Source: Caulobacter hibisci
Lineage (GTDB): Bacteria > Pseudomonadota > Alphaproteobacteria > Caulobacterales > Caulobacteraceae
Direction: 5' to 3'
Assembly: GCF_016135805.1 (NCBI RefSeq)
Contig: NZ_JADWOX010000024.1
Coordinates: 16,217 to 80,216 of the forward strand
DNA length: 64,000 bases
The notes under the pieces are model-generated. The model ran no database searches, was not told where the DNA came from, and saw only the letters and a program-made list of their open reading frames with translations. Shown here piece after piece: positions 48,104-57,066 of this stretch (the stretch's first letter is position 1; each line of letters starts with the position of its first letter). The translations under genes and the position numbers were made by a program.

Positions 48104-49147
48104 ATGTTCTCTTCCCTCTTCGGCGTCATCTCGAACGACATCGCCATCGACCTGGGCACGGCCAACACCCTGATCTACCAGAAGGGCAAGGGCATCGTGC
48201 TGAACGAGCCGTCGGTCGTTGCGCTGCGCAATGTCGGCGGTCGCAAGATCGTGCACGCCGTCGGCATCGAGGCCAAGCAGATGCTGGGCCGCACCCCGGG
48301 CCACATGGAAGCCATCCGCCCGATGCGCGACGGGGTCATCGCCGACTTCGAAGTCGCCGAAGAGATGATCAAGTACTTCATCCGCAAGGTTCACAACCGC
48401 AAGGGCTTCGTGAACCCCAAGGTGATCGTGTGCGTGCCGTCGGGCGCCACCGCCGTGGAACGCCGCGCCATCAACGACAGCTGCCTGAACGCCGGCGCCC
48501 GCCGCGTCGGCCTGATCGACGAGCCGATGGCCGCCGCGATCGGCGCCGGCCTGCCGATCCACGAGCCGACCGGTTCGATGGTCGTCGACATCGGCGGCGG
48601 CACCACCGAGGTGGCCGTGCTGTCGCTGTCGGGCATCGTCTATTCGCGCAGCGTCCGCGTCGGCGGCGACAAGATGGACGAGGCGATCATCAGCTACATG
48701 CGTCGCCACCATAACCTGCTGATCGGCGAAACGACCGCCGAGCGCATCAAGAAGGAAATCGGCACCGCCCGCGCGCCGGCCGACGGCGAAGGCCTGTCGA
48801 TCGACGTCAAGGGCCGCGACCTGATGCAGGGCGTGCCGCGCGAAGTCCGCATCAGCGAAAAGCAGGCCGCCGACGCCCTGGCCGAACCGGTCGGGCAGAT
48901 CGTCGAGGCCGTGAAGGTGGCCCTGGAAGCCACCCCGCCGGAACTGGCTTCGGACATCGCCGACAAGGGCATCATGCTGACCGGCGGCGGCGCGCTGCTG
49001 CGCGGCCTGGACGCCGAGATCCGCGACCACACCGGCCTGCCGGTGACCGTGGCCGACGATCCGCTGTCGTGCGTCGCGCTCGGCTGCGGCAAGGTGCTCG
49101 AGCATCCCAAGTGGATGAAGGGCGTCCTCGAGTCGACCCTGGCCTAA
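48104..49147 (+). CDS. mreB: rod-shape-determining actin homologue MreB
   Basis: 347-residue bacterial actin that forms short curved filaments under the membrane and directs the elongasome. The ATPase landmarks are IDLGTANTLIY (phosphate 1), VVDIGGGTTEVAVLSLSG (phosphate 2), CVPSGATAVERRAI and MLTGGGALLRGLD (adenosine). The N-terminus MFSSLFGVISND is the expected amphipathic membrane-binding helix. First gene of the mreB-mreC-mreD-mrdA-rodA operon; length equals that of other alphaproteobacterial MreB proteins. Confidence 0.98.
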   Translation: MFSSLFGVISNDIAIDLGTANTLIYQKGKGIVLNEPSVVALRNVGGRKIVHAVGIEAKQMLGRTPGHMEAIRPMRDGVIADFEVAEEMIKYFIRKVHNRKGFVNPKVIVCVPSGATAVERRAINDSCLNAGARRVGLIDEPMAAAIGAGLPIHEPTGSMVVDIGGGTTEVAVLSLSGIVYSRSVRVGGDKMDEAIISYMRRHHNLLIGETTAERIKKEIGTARAPADGEGLSIDVKGRDLMQGVPREVRISEKQAADALAEPVGQIVEAVKVALEATPPELASDIADKGIMLTGGGALLRGLDAEIRDHTGLPVTVADDPLSCVALGCGKVLEHPKWMKGVLESTLA

Positions 49148-49195
49148 GCCTAGTACAATCCGCATCGGCGCCGGGGGGCGCCAGGAGAACAGTTC

Positions 49196-50314
49196 GTGCC
49201 CTTTCGTGAAGGTCCGCTCGGCGACCTGAAAGTGCCGCTCACCTGGACCGCGGCCGTGGCGCTCATCGTCGCGGTCGTGATCGCGGTGGCCTTCCTCCTG
49301 GCCGATCGGCGCGAGACCCTGCAGCAGCAGGCCTACGGCGTCACCCGCCAGACGGTCGACACGGTGGCCAAGCCGGTCAGCGGCGTCATCGCCGCGCCCG
49401 GCCGCTGGACCGGCGTCGGCGTCGGCGCGGTGCGCAACTACTTCTTCGCCGGTTCCGAGAACGCCCGCCTGAAGGCCGAGCTTCAGGAGATGCGGGCCTA
49501 TCGCGACAAGTACCTGGCCCTGGTCGACGAGAACGACCGCTACAAGTCTCTGCTGGGCCTGAAGACCGATCCGCCGATCCCGATGGCCGCCGCCCGCGTG
49601 GTGGCCGACAGCCGCGGCCCCTTCGCCAACACCCGCCTGGCCGACGCCGGCAAGGAAAAGGGCGTCGTCGTCGGCAATCCGGTGATGAACGAGCGCGGCC
49701 TGGTCGGTCGCGTCGTCGGCGTCGCGCCCGGCGCCAGCCGCGTGCTGCTGCTGACCGACATCGCTTCGCGCACGCCGGTGATGATCGACCGCACCAACGC
49801 CCGCGCCATCCTGACCGGCGACGGCGGCCCCAATCCCAAGCTGGACTATCTGCGCGGGGCCGACCCGATCCAGGCTGGCGACCGGGTCGTCACCTCGGGC
49901 GACGGCGGCGTGGTGCCGCGCGGCCTGCCGGTGGGCGCGGCCGTCAAGGGCCTGGACGGCCGCTGGCGCGTGGTGCTGTTCGCCGACAGCGCCTCGATCG
50001 ACTACGTCCGCATCCTGCTGTTCAAGGACTTCGCTCAGCTGGCCGACCAGCAGGCCCTGGCCGCCAAGGTGCTGCCGCCGGTGATCACCGAGAACCCGCA
50101 GGACTCGATGCTGGGCCCGGCCAAGCCGGCGACCCCGGCGCCGGCCGCCGGCGCTTCGGCGACCACGCCCGCCGGGACCGTCGCGCCCAAGCCGACGACG
50201 GCGGGAGCGGTCGCTCCCACGGTCGCCAAGCCGCCCGCCGCCAGGCCCGCCGCGCCCAAGCCGACCACCACGACCACGCCGCCGGCCGCCGCCCCGGCCA
50301 GGACGCCGCAATGA
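49196..50314 (+). CDS. mreC: rod-shape-determining protein MreC
   Basis: 372 residues. GTG start at 49196 with CAGGAGAA upstream. A membrane helix at about residues 18-37, a periplasmic coiled coil (about 75-115, ENARLKAELQEMRAYRDK), then the two beta-barrel domains (GLVGRVVGVAPGASRVLLLT, GDRVVTSGDGGVVPRGLPVG). The C-terminal 75 residues are a low-complexity Ala/Pro/Thr tail, a feature of Caulobacter-type MreC. It links MreB with PBP2 in the periplasm. Followed by mreD with a 4-bp overlap. Confidence 0.96.
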   Translation: MPFREGPLGDLKVPLTWTAAVALIVAVVIAVAFLLADRRETLQQQAYGVTRQTVDTVAKPVSGVIAAPGRWTGVGVGAVRNYFFAGSENARLKAELQEMRAYRDKYLALVDENDRYKSLLGLKTDPPIPMAAARVVADSRGPFANTRLADAGKEKGVVVGNPVMNERGLVGRVVGVAPGASRVLLLTDIASRTPVMIDRTNARAILTGDGGPNPKLDYLRGADPIQAGDRVVTSGDGGVVPRGLPVGAAVKGLDGRWRVVLFADSASIDYVRILLFKDFAQLADQQALAAKVLPPVITENPQDSMLGPAKPATPAPAAGASATTPAGTVAPKPTTAGAVAPTVAKPPAARPAAPKPTTTTTPPAAAPARTPQ

Positions 50315-50820
50315 CCGGCGCCCGGCCCCTCAATCCGGGGCGCTGGCTGGGCGTCCCCATGCTGTTCGTGGTGCTGGCGACCCTGGCGTTCGCCGCGCCG
50401 ATCCGCATGTGGGGCCTGCAACTGCCCGAGCCGGTGTTCGCCATGGTGCCGGCCTTCGCCTGGGCGGTGATCCGGCCTTCGATCCTGGCTCCGTTCGCCC
50501 TGCTGCTGCTGGGCCTGTTCCTCGACACCTTCTGGGGCGGCCCGACCGGCCTGTGGGGCCTGTCGCTGCTGGTCGCCTACGCCTCGGTGCTGGCGGGCCG
50601 CAACATGCTGACCGGCCAGAGCCGGCCGATGATGTGGGCCTGGTACGCCGGCGCCTGCGCCATCACCATGGCCGCGGGCTTCCTGTTCACGATGATGGAC
50701 AGCCTGGCCATGCCCAGCCTGGTGGCGGTGTTCTGGCAGTTCCTGGTCACGGCCCTGCTGTTTCCCTTCGCGCATCGGCTGATCGATCGCTTCGAAGACG
50801 CCGACGTCCGGTTCCGGTGA
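50311..50820 (+). CDS. mreD: rod-shape-determining protein MreD
   Basis: 169-residue inner-membrane protein with about five hydrophobic helices. Conserved order between mreC and the PBP2 gene, plus motifs LLGLFLDTFWGGPTGLWGLSLLVAY, fit MreD. Its start overlaps mreC (ATGA) and it ends 4 bp before mrdA. MreD stabilises the MreC-PBP2-RodA complex. Sequence divergence in this family is high, so operon context carries much of the call. Confidence 0.94.
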   Translation: MTGARPLNPGRWLGVPMLFVVLATLAFAAPIRMWGLQLPEPVFAMVPAFAWAVIRPSILAPFALLLLGLFLDTFWGGPTGLWGLSLLVAYASVLAGRNMLTGQSRPMMWAWYAGACAITMAAGFLFTMMDSLAMPSLVAVFWQFLVTALLFPFAHRLIDRFEDADVRFR

Positions 50821-50824
50821 GGCG

Positions 50825-52861
50825 ATGAGCGAACCGTCGATCTTCTTCTTCGAGGTCAACGAGCGGCAGGGGGTCTTCCACCGCCGGGCCTTCCTGCTGG
50901 GCGGCCTGGCCGGCGCGGGCCTGCTGACCCTGACCGGCCGCCTGGCCCAGCTGCAGCTGGTCGAGGCCCAGCGCTACCAGAAGCTTTCGGCCGGCAACCA
51001 GTTCAATTACCGCCTGGTGCCGCCCCCGCGCGGCTTGGTGCTCGACCGCAACGGCGTGGCCCTGGCCTCTAACCGCCCCAACTTCCGCCTTATGGTGATC
51101 AAGGAGAAGGGCATGGACGTCGAGGCCACCCTCGACGACCTGGCCACCCTGGTGCCGATCGACGGCTCGCGCCGGGCCCGCCTGCTCAAGGAAATCAACA
51201 ACGCCCCGCGCAAGGCGCCGGTGGTGGTGATGGAAGACATGAGCTGGGAGGAGTTCTCCCGGATCAATATCCGCGCCCCCGAGCTGCCCAACATCAGCGC
51301 CGACATGGGCGAGGTGCGGGTCTATCCGTTCGGCGGCGCCTTCGCCCACGTCATTGGCTATGTCGCCAAGGTGTCCGACAAGGACGTCGAGGCGGCCCGC
51401 AAGGATCCGACCCAGGACCAGGAACTGCTGCACAATCCCGGCTTCCGCATCGGTCGCCAGGGCGTGGAGAAGGCCTTCGATCTCGACCTGCGCGGCAGGG
51501 CGGGGGCGATCAAGGCCGAGGTCGACGCCCAGGGCCGCGTGGTCAGCCTCGACCCGGCCGGCGACATCCCGCCGACCCCGGGCAAGGAGGTGCGCCTCAC
51601 CCTCGACGCCGACATCCAGAACCGCGCCCTCGAGGTGATGGGCGAGGAGAGCGGCGCCATCGTGGTGATGGATTGCCGCAACGGCGACCTGCTGGCCATG
51701 GTCTCGGCCCCCAGCTTCGACGCCAACCGGTTCGTGAAGGGCCTGTCCGGGGCCGAGTACAAGGCGCTGTCGGAGTACGAGCGCAAGCCGCTGCTCGACA
51801 AGGCCCTGAGCGGCACCTATCCGCCCGGCTCGACCTTCAAGCCGACAGTGGGCCTGGCGGCCCTGGCCGCCGGCATCGATCCCGAGGTCCGCATCAGCTG
51901 CGGCGGCAGCTGGTACTACGGTGGCCGCACTTGGCGCTGCTGGCAGAAGGGCGGCCACGGCGCCCAGAACATGCACGACGCCATCAAGAACTCGTGCGAC
52001 ATCTACTTCTACCAGACGGCGCTGAAGATCGGCCCCGACGCCATCGCCAACGCCGCCCGCGCCGTCGGCTTCGGCCAGACTTTCGACATCGGCATTCCTG
52101 GCCAGAAGAAGGGCCTGGTGCCCGACCGCGAATGGAAGAAGCGGGCCTTCAAGCGCAATCCGGCCAACCAGATCTGGTTTCCGGGCGAGACGCCCAGCTA
52201 CGGGATCGGCCAGGGGGCTCTGAACGTCAACGCGTTGCAGCTGGCCGTGATGACCGCGCGCCTGGCCAACGGCCAGAAGGCCCTGGTTCCGCGCCTGGTC
52301 AAGTCGGTGGGCGGCGTCGAGCAGCCCAGCGGCGCGGCCGTGCCCGACCTGCCGTTCTCGAAGGAACACCTGGAATACGTCCGCGGCGGCATGGCGGCCG
52401 TGGCCAACGACGTGCGCGGCACGGCCTATCGCCAGAGCCAGCTGGGCCTGGGCGACGTGCAGATGGCCGGCAAGACCGGCACGGCGCAGGTCCGCAGCTA
52501 CGACAAGGTCAAGACCCGCAACAACGCCAGCTACACGTGGAAGCTCAAGGACCACAACCTGTTCGTCGCCTTCGCGCCCTATGACGCGCCGCGCTACGTG
52601 GTGGTGGTCATCGTCGAGCACGGCGGCATGGGCGGCGCCACCGCCGGCGCCCCGCGCGCCCGCGAAGTGATGCGCGTGGCCCTGCTGAAGGATCCGGAGA
52701 TCCGCGCCCGTATCGAAAAGCCGATGCCGTTGCCCGAAGCGCCGGTCGAGACCGTCGACGGCGTGGTCGAGGGCGCGGCTCCCGAAGAGCCGGAGGAGGG
52801 CGCGCCGCCCCCGCCCGAGGTCACCGCCCCGCCCGCCGGCACGCCAGGAGGCCACATATGA
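50825..52861 (+). CDS. mrdA: peptidoglycan DD-transpeptidase PBP2
   Basis: 678-residue class B penicillin-binding protein of the elongasome. An N-terminal membrane anchor (about 25-45), a pedestal domain with RGLVLDRNGVALASN and FAHVIGYVAKVSD, then the transpeptidase: active-site Ser336 in PPGSTFKPT (SxxK), SCD in NSCDIYFYQTA and KTGTAQ (KTG). The C-terminus has a Pro/Glu/Ala-rich tail of about 50 residues. Overlaps rodA by 4 bp, so the cognate glycosyltransferase is made together with it. Confidence 0.97.
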   Translation: MSEPSIFFFEVNERQGVFHRRAFLLGGLAGAGLLTLTGRLAQLQLVEAQRYQKLSAGNQFNYRLVPPPRGLVLDRNGVALASNRPNFRLMVIKEKGMDVEATLDDLATLVPIDGSRRARLLKEINNAPRKAPVVVMEDMSWEEFSRINIRAPELPNISADMGEVRVYPFGGAFAHVIGYVAKVSDKDVEAARKDPTQDQELLHNPGFRIGRQGVEKAFDLDLRGRAGAIKAEVDAQGRVVSLDPAGDIPPTPGKEVRLTLDADIQNRALEVMGEESGAIVVMDCRNGDLLAMVSAPSFDANRFVKGLSGAEYKALSEYERKPLLDKALSGTYPPGSTFKPTVGLAALAAGIDPEVRISCGGSWYYGGRTWRCWQKGGHGAQNMHDAIKNSCDIYFYQTALKIGPDAIANAARAVGFGQTFDIGIPGQKKGLVPDREWKKRAFKRNPANQIWFPGETPSYGIGQGALNVNALQLAVMTARLANGQKALVPRLVKSVGGVEQPSGAAVPDLPFSKEHLEYVRGGMAAVANDVRGTAYRQSQLGLGDVQMAGKTGTAQVRSYDKVKTRNNASYTWKLKDHNLFVAFAPYDAPRYVVVVIVEHGGMGGATAGAPRAREVMRVALLKDPEIRARIEKPMPLPEAPVETVDGVVEGAAPEEPEEGAPPPPEVTAPPAGTPGGHI

Positions 52862-54015
52862 CCCTCAGCGGCGGCCTGTCCCGGCCCGGCGAGCGCGACC
52901 GGCCGATCATCAAGTTCATGGAGATCGACTGGACCTTCTGCCTGCTCCTGTGCCTGATCGCGGGCTCGGGGGCGCTGATGCTGTTCTCGATCGCCGGGGC
53001 CTCGTGGGAGCCCTGGGCCGACAAGCACCTGCTGCGCTTCGGCCTCTATTTCGTGATGATGATCGTGCTGGCCATGATCGACCTGCGCGTCTGGTTCACC
53101 CTGGCCTATCCCGTCTACGGCATTGGCCTGCTGCTGCTGGTGGCGGTGGAGGCGATCGGCGACGTGTCGCTGGGCGCCCAGCGCTGGCTGTCGATCGGCG
53201 GCTTCCGCTTCCAGCCGTCCGAGATCATGAAGCTGGGCGTCGTGCTGGCCCTGGCCCGCTACTATCACGGCCTGTCAGCCGACAGCGCCCGGCTGTCCTG
53301 GCGCCTCCTGATCCCGGCGGCGATGATCGGCGCGCCGGTGCTGCTGGTCGCCCACCAGCCCGACCTCGGCACCGCCATGCTGATCGCCATGACCGGCCTG
53401 GCCATCGTCGTGCTGGCCGGCCTGTCGCTGCGGGTGATCGCCACCGGCGTCGTCGGCGCCCTGGTGGCCATCCCGCCGTTCGTGCTGTTCGTGCTGCACG
53501 ACTACCAGCGCAAGCGGGTGCTGACCTTCCTGAACCCGGAGGCCGACCAGTCGGGCTCGGGCTACCACATCTACCAGTCGAAGATCGCCCTGGGCTCTGG
53601 CGGCCTGCTGGGCAAGGGCTTTGGCCTGGGCTCGCAGAGCCAGCTGAACTTCCTGCCCGAAAAGCAGACCGACTTCATCTTCGCCACCCTGGCCGAGGAG
53701 TTCGGCTTCGTCGGCTGCCTGTGGGTGTTGTCGCTCTACGGCATCGTCATCTTCATGGCCCTGCGCATCGCCTCGATCAGCCATAGCCACTTCGGACGGC
53801 TGGCCGCCTCGGGCGTGACGGCCACCTTCGCCCTCTACGTGCTGATCAACGGCGCCATGGTCATGGGCCTGGCGCCGGTGGTGGGCGTGCCCATGCCGAT
53901 GCTGTCCTACGGCGGCACCGTGATGATGACGGTGATGATCGGCTTCGGCCTGGTCCTGGCCGTGCGCGTTCACCGCTACACCGAAGTCACCAGCGGCAAG
54001 GGCTCGCTGATGTAG
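52858..54015 (+). CDS. rodA: peptidoglycan glycosyltransferase RodA
   Basis: 385-residue SEDS-family polymerase with about ten membrane helices. SEDS hallmarks: LSIGGFRFQPSEIMKLGVVLALA, the GFGLGSQSQLNFLPEKQTDFIFA loop with conserved residues, EEFGFVG and PVVGVPMPMLSYGGT. Polymerises glycan strands with PBP2 in the side wall. Ribosome-binding site GGAGG lies inside the end of mrdA. Last gene of the operon; no clear terminator follows. Confidence 0.97.
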   Translation: MTLSGGLSRPGERDRPIIKFMEIDWTFCLLLCLIAGSGALMLFSIAGASWEPWADKHLLRFGLYFVMMIVLAMIDLRVWFTLAYPVYGIGLLLLVAVEAIGDVSLGAQRWLSIGGFRFQPSEIMKLGVVLALARYYHGLSADSARLSWRLLIPAAMIGAPVLLVAHQPDLGTAMLIAMTGLAIVVLAGLSLRVIATGVVGALVAIPPFVLFVLHDYQRKRVLTFLNPEADQSGSGYHIYQSKIALGSGGLLGKGFGLGSQSQLNFLPEKQTDFIFATLAEEFGFVGCLWVLSLYGIVIFMALRIASISHSHFGRLAASGVTATFALYVLINGAMVMGLAPVVGVPMPMLSYGGTVMMTVMIGFGLVLAVRVHRYTEVTSGKGSLM

Positions 54016-54051
54016 GACGCGACGGGGCGAAGCTCGCCCCGTCGCGCCTGC

Positions 54052-54351
54052 CTACTCCTCGATCCCCTCGACCAGTTCGCGCAGATAGGCGACGTGGCCG
54101 CGGAAGGCCTTGGACCCGGCCTGGGTCACCGCCGCGCGGGTGCGGGGGCGCTTGCCGACGTGATCCTTGAGGATCTCGACATAGCCGGCCTTTTCCAGCG
54201 CCGTCAGATGGCTGCCCAGATTGCCGTCGGTGGCCTGGGTGATGGTCTTCAGCCGCGAGAATTCCAGCGGCTCGGCGGCCCGTTCGGCATAAAGGGCGGC
54301 CATGATCTTCAGGCGCAGGGGCTGGTGGATCAGGTCGTCGGATTGCGCCAT
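54052..54351 (-). CDS. winged-helix transcriptional regulator (HTH_34 type)
   Basis: 99 residues. A compact winged helix: LRLKIMAALYAERAAEPLEFS, then ATDGNLGSHLTALEKAGYVE as the recognition helix, and a wing around KRPRTRAAVTQAG. This size and order fit the small ArsR/PadR-like HTH_34 group that typically accompanies a membrane protein. It lies one base after the stop of the membrane-protein gene, so both are one operon. Likely regulates its own operon; the ligand is unknown. Confidence 0.85.
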   Translation of the reverse strand: MAQSDDLIHQPLRLKIMAALYAERAAEPLEFSRLKTITQATDGNLGSHLTALEKAGYVEILKDHVGKRPRTRAAVTQAGSKAFRGHVAYLRELVEGIEE

Positions 54352-54352
54352 C

Positions 54353-54919
54353 TCAGCCCCTCCACAGCCAGACGCCGCTGACGAACAACGCCGCGCTGGC
54401 GCTGGCCATCCAGAAGGCCAGGTGCTCCTTGAAGCCGTAGAAGCCGATCAGGGTCAGGGCGAACATCACCGCGCCGATCAGCAGGTAGCGGCGAGCGAAG
54501 AACACCCCGACCCCCGCATAGATCACGCCCACCAGCAGGCCGGGGAAGGCGACGTAGCCGGCCGGATCGGTCGGTCGTAGCACCGCGAACACCGCCGAGA
54601 CGAAGATCATGACCACGGCCATGCCGCCCAGCATGCGCAGGCTGTTGGGACCGCCCTGAGCGCCGACGCCGGCCTGGCGCTGCCCGCGCTGGGCTAGAAG
54701 GACGGTGCCGATCACCCCGACCGCGTCCAGCCCGAGCCAGGTCCAGCCCCACCAATGGGGCGCCAGCAGGCCCATGTTCAGATAGCCCAGCGCCCAGACC
54801 ACGCTCCACAGCATCAGGATCGGTCCGCCGATCCGGTAGCCCTTCAGCAGCCCGTTGCGTCGGGTCGTCGTGTCGATTTCGGCCAGCGCCGCGGCGGCCT
54901 CGCTCTTGGAAAGCACCAT
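54353..54919 (-). CDS. integral membrane protein partnered with the HTH_34 regulator
   Basis: 188 residues from ATG 54919 (GGAGG five bases upstream; an earlier in-frame Met lacks one). Five to six predicted membrane helices follow a short polar N-terminus with an acidic-basic stretch (KSEAAAALAEIDTTTRRNG). Pattern of helix pairs WWGWTWLGLDAVGVIG and FPGLLVGVIYAGVGVFF is unassigned. These regulator/membrane pairs are common in alphaproteobacteria. Function not known. Confidence 0.7.
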   Translation of the reverse strand: MVLSKSEAAAALAEIDTTTRRNGLLKGYRIGGPILMLWSVVWALGYLNMGLLAPHWWGWTWLGLDAVGVIGTVLLAQRGQRQAGVGAQGGPNSLRMLGGMAVVMIFVSAVFAVLRPTDPAGYVAFPGLLVGVIYAGVGVFFARRYLLIGAVMFALTLIGFYGFKEHLAFWMASASAALFVSGVWLWRG

Positions 54920-54975
54920 CACATCCTCCATGGGGCATTCAGAGCCCTCTGTGATGCAGAGTGCATTGGATCGGT

Positions 54976-54994
54976 AACTCTGTCAAACAGAGTT
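54976..54994 (-). promoter_or_regulatory. palindromic operator over a consensus -35
   Basis: AACTCTGT-CAA-ACAGAGTT is a perfect inverted repeat with 8-bp arms, 57 bp before the membrane-protein start. Read on the minus strand it contains the consensus -35 TTGACA, so a repressor bound here would block RNA polymerase. The HTH_34 protein of the operon is the obvious candidate. No convincing -10 is seen. Confidence 0.55.
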
Positions 54995-55034
54995 CTCTGA
55001 GTGTTGCGTTAGGCCGAGAGGCGGCTCGCTTTCG

Positions 55035-56291
55035 TCAGCGGCTCTTCAGCGCCCGGCCCGTGACCACGGCGCCCTGGCCGAACTTGCCGCGCAGGGCGTC
55101 GATGGCGGTCTCGCTCTTCAGGGCCCGGCGCTCATCTCCGGCGAAGAAGTCGTCGGCCGCGCCGGCGGCGGGGACGAACTCGGTCAGGCCCGCCCCGATC
55201 AGGCGATAGGAGCGGCCGGCCGGCTCGGCGGCCAGCAGTTCGCGCGCCACCTGGAACAGGGTCTGGGCCGTCTGGGTGGGGACGGGCAGGGTGCGGCGGC
55301 GGGTGTGGATCTTGAAGTCGGGCGTGCGCAGCTTCAGCGTCGCCACCCGGCCGGCCACCTCTTCGCGCCGCACCTGGCGGGCGACCTTCTCGCACAGGGG
55401 CCAGAGCTGGTCCTCCAGGTCCTCGCGGCGGAACAGGTCGTCGTTGAAGGTGGTCTCGGCGCTGATGGTCTTGCGCACGCTGTCGGGATCGACGGCGCGG
55501 GCGTCCTGGCCGTGGGCCAGCCGGTGCAGCCGCAGGCCGCCGGTGCCCAGGGCCTGGGCCAGGGTCTTGAGGTCGGCATTGGCGATGTCGCCGACGGTGC
55601 GCAGGCCAAGGCCGGCCAGGGTCGTCACCGTCGCCGGCCCCACGCCCGGCAGGATCGACACCGGCTTGGTGGCCAGGAACGCCACGGCCTCCGCAGCCCC
55701 GATGGCCGAGAAGCCGCGCGGCTTGTCCAGCTCCGAGGCGATCTTGGCCAGGAACTTGTTGGGGGCCAGGCCGACCGAGACCGTCAGGTTCTGCTCGGCC
55801 TCGATCTGCTGCTGCACCTTGGCCAGCATCACGGCCGGCGGCGCGCCGTGCAGGCGCTCGGTGCCCGACAGGTCGATCCAGGCCTCGTCCAGCGACAGCG
55901 GTTGGACCAGTGGCGTCAGGCTGGACAGGCGCGCCATGATCAGCGCGCTCTCGTGCTTGTACTTGGCGAAGTTGGGCTTCACGACGACGGCGTCGGGGCA
56001 CAGCTGCAGCGCCTTGAACATCGGCATGGCCGAGCGCGCGCCGCTCATCCGGGCGATGTAGCAGGCCGTGGTCACCACGCCGCGCTTGCCGCCGCCGACG
56101 ATCACCGGCTTGTCGCGCAGGGACGGATCGTCGCGCTTTTCGACCGAGGCGTAGAAGGCGTCGCAGTCGAGGTGGGCCATCGACAGGGCGCCCAGCTCCT
56201 CGTGGAAGACCGTGCGCGGCGAGCCGCAGGCCGGGCAGCGCGGCGCCTTGCGGTCGCCGGTCCACAGACAATCCCGGCAGAGCGCTTTCAT
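55035..56291 (-). CDS. dinB: DNA polymerase IV with N-terminal zinc-ribbon-like extension
   Basis: 418-residue Y-family translesion polymerase. Start at ATG 56291, overlapping the HAD gene stop (ATGA). Residues 5-22 hold CRDC...CPAC, a zinc-ribbon-like four-cysteine knuckle absent from classical DinB. Core motifs follow: AHLDCDAFYASVEKRDDPSL, VVTTACYIARMSGARSAMPM, LSLDEAWIDLSG (catalytic Asp-Glu) and VGLAPNKFLAKIASE. The thumb and little finger come next (SILPGVGPATVTTLAGLG, KTISAETTFNDDL). A beta-clamp-binding motif is not obvious at the C-terminus. Confidence 0.94.
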   Translation of the reverse strand: MKALCRDCLWTGDRKAPRCPACGSPRTVFHEELGALSMAHLDCDAFYASVEKRDDPSLRDKPVIVGGGKRGVVTTACYIARMSGARSAMPMFKALQLCPDAVVVKPNFAKYKHESALIMARLSSLTPLVQPLSLDEAWIDLSGTERLHGAPPAVMLAKVQQQIEAEQNLTVSVGLAPNKFLAKIASELDKPRGFSAIGAAEAVAFLATKPVSILPGVGPATVTTLAGLGLRTVGDIANADLKTLAQALGTGGLRLHRLAHGQDARAVDPDSVRKTISAETTFNDDLFRREDLEDQLWPLCEKVARQVRREEVAGRVATLKLRTPDFKIHTRRRTLPVPTQTAQTLFQVARELLAAEPAGRSYRLIGAGLTEFVPAAGAADDFFAGDERRALKSETAIDALRGKFGQGAVVTGRALKSR

Positions 56292-56944
56292 CGCCCGTCG
56301 AGCGCCAGCGCCTCGCGGAGGGCGACCTTCAGGTCTGGCCACAGGTCGAAGCGGGCGTGACGGTCGGGGGCGCTGGGGGCCAGGGGGCGCAGGCGCTCGT
56401 CGGCCACCATCTGGAAGCGGCGGACGTTTGGGGCGCTGGCGGCCACCGATTCCAACTGCGGCAGCAGGTCGTCGATGAACACCGCCGGGGCCTCGACCCG
56501 TCCGGCCAGCTCGGCCGCCGATGGGCCCTTGGGTCCGGAATTGATCACCAGCGGATAGTCGAAGCCGTGGGTCTTCAGCCACCTGGCCCGGGTCTGGCGG
56601 CCGTGTTCGGGGGCGTTGGTCAGGATCACGACGCTCGCCTGCAGCGACAGGTCGGCCAGGGCGTCGGCCGCGCCCACGGCCGGCAGCAGATCCTCGCCGC
56701 CGTCACGGAAGAAGTCGTCGAACAGGGCCCGGCCGGCGATCAGGTCCAGGTGTTCGGTCTCGCCGGGGCGATAGATGTTCTGGAACAGGGCGAAGCGATC
56801 GACGCGCAGCTCGAACCCATGCCTCTCGATGAACGTTCCGAAGCCGGCCATGAACTGGGCCAGCACTTCGTCGACGTCCACGATGACGAGCGGCTTGTGC
56901 TTGTCGAGCGTGCAGGCCTTAAGGTCTGAAAAGCAGGGGTCCAT
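56288..56944 (-). CDS. HAD-superfamily hydrolase-like protein
   Basis: 218 residues. HAD motif I is IVDVDEVLAQF (Asp-x-Asp), motif II ILTNAPEHGR (Thr), and motif IV VFIDDLLPQLESV (two Asp). Lys of motif III would be in NSGPKGPSAAEL. All four motifs are in order, so activity is plausible on a small phosphorylated molecule; the specific substrate is not known. Translationally coupled to dinB; the association recurs as a repair-adjacent gene only by inference. No ribosome-binding site stands out. Confidence 0.82.
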   Translation of the reverse strand: MDPCFSDLKACTLDKHKPLVIVDVDEVLAQFMAGFGTFIERHGFELRVDRFALFQNIYRPGETEHLDLIAGRALFDDFFRDGGEDLLPAVGAADALADLSLQASVVILTNAPEHGRQTRARWLKTHGFDYPLVINSGPKGPSAAELAGRVEAPAVFIDDLLPQLESVAASAPNVRRFQMVADERLRPLAPSAPDRHARFDLWPDLKVALREALALDGR

Positions 56945-56972
56945 GATCTGCGATCGGTGGTTGGTAACGCGA

Positions 56973-56987
56973 TTAGCGCGGGCTTAA
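56973..56987 (+). promoter_or_regulatory. CtrA-type binding box upstream of divK
   Basis: TTAG-N7-TTAA at 56973-56987 matches the CtrA consensus TTAA-N7-TTAA with one mismatch, 80 bp before the divK start. divK is a reported CtrA-regulated gene in Caulobacter crescentus. The box lies in the 122-bp gap between the HAD gene and divK. Confidence 0.6.
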
Positions 56988-57066
56988 GGATATTCGTGCG
57001 ATCTGAGGATGAAGAAGCGACGCGAATCCCTCACGTGTCGCCACGGACCGTATGGTCGGGGTCAGG

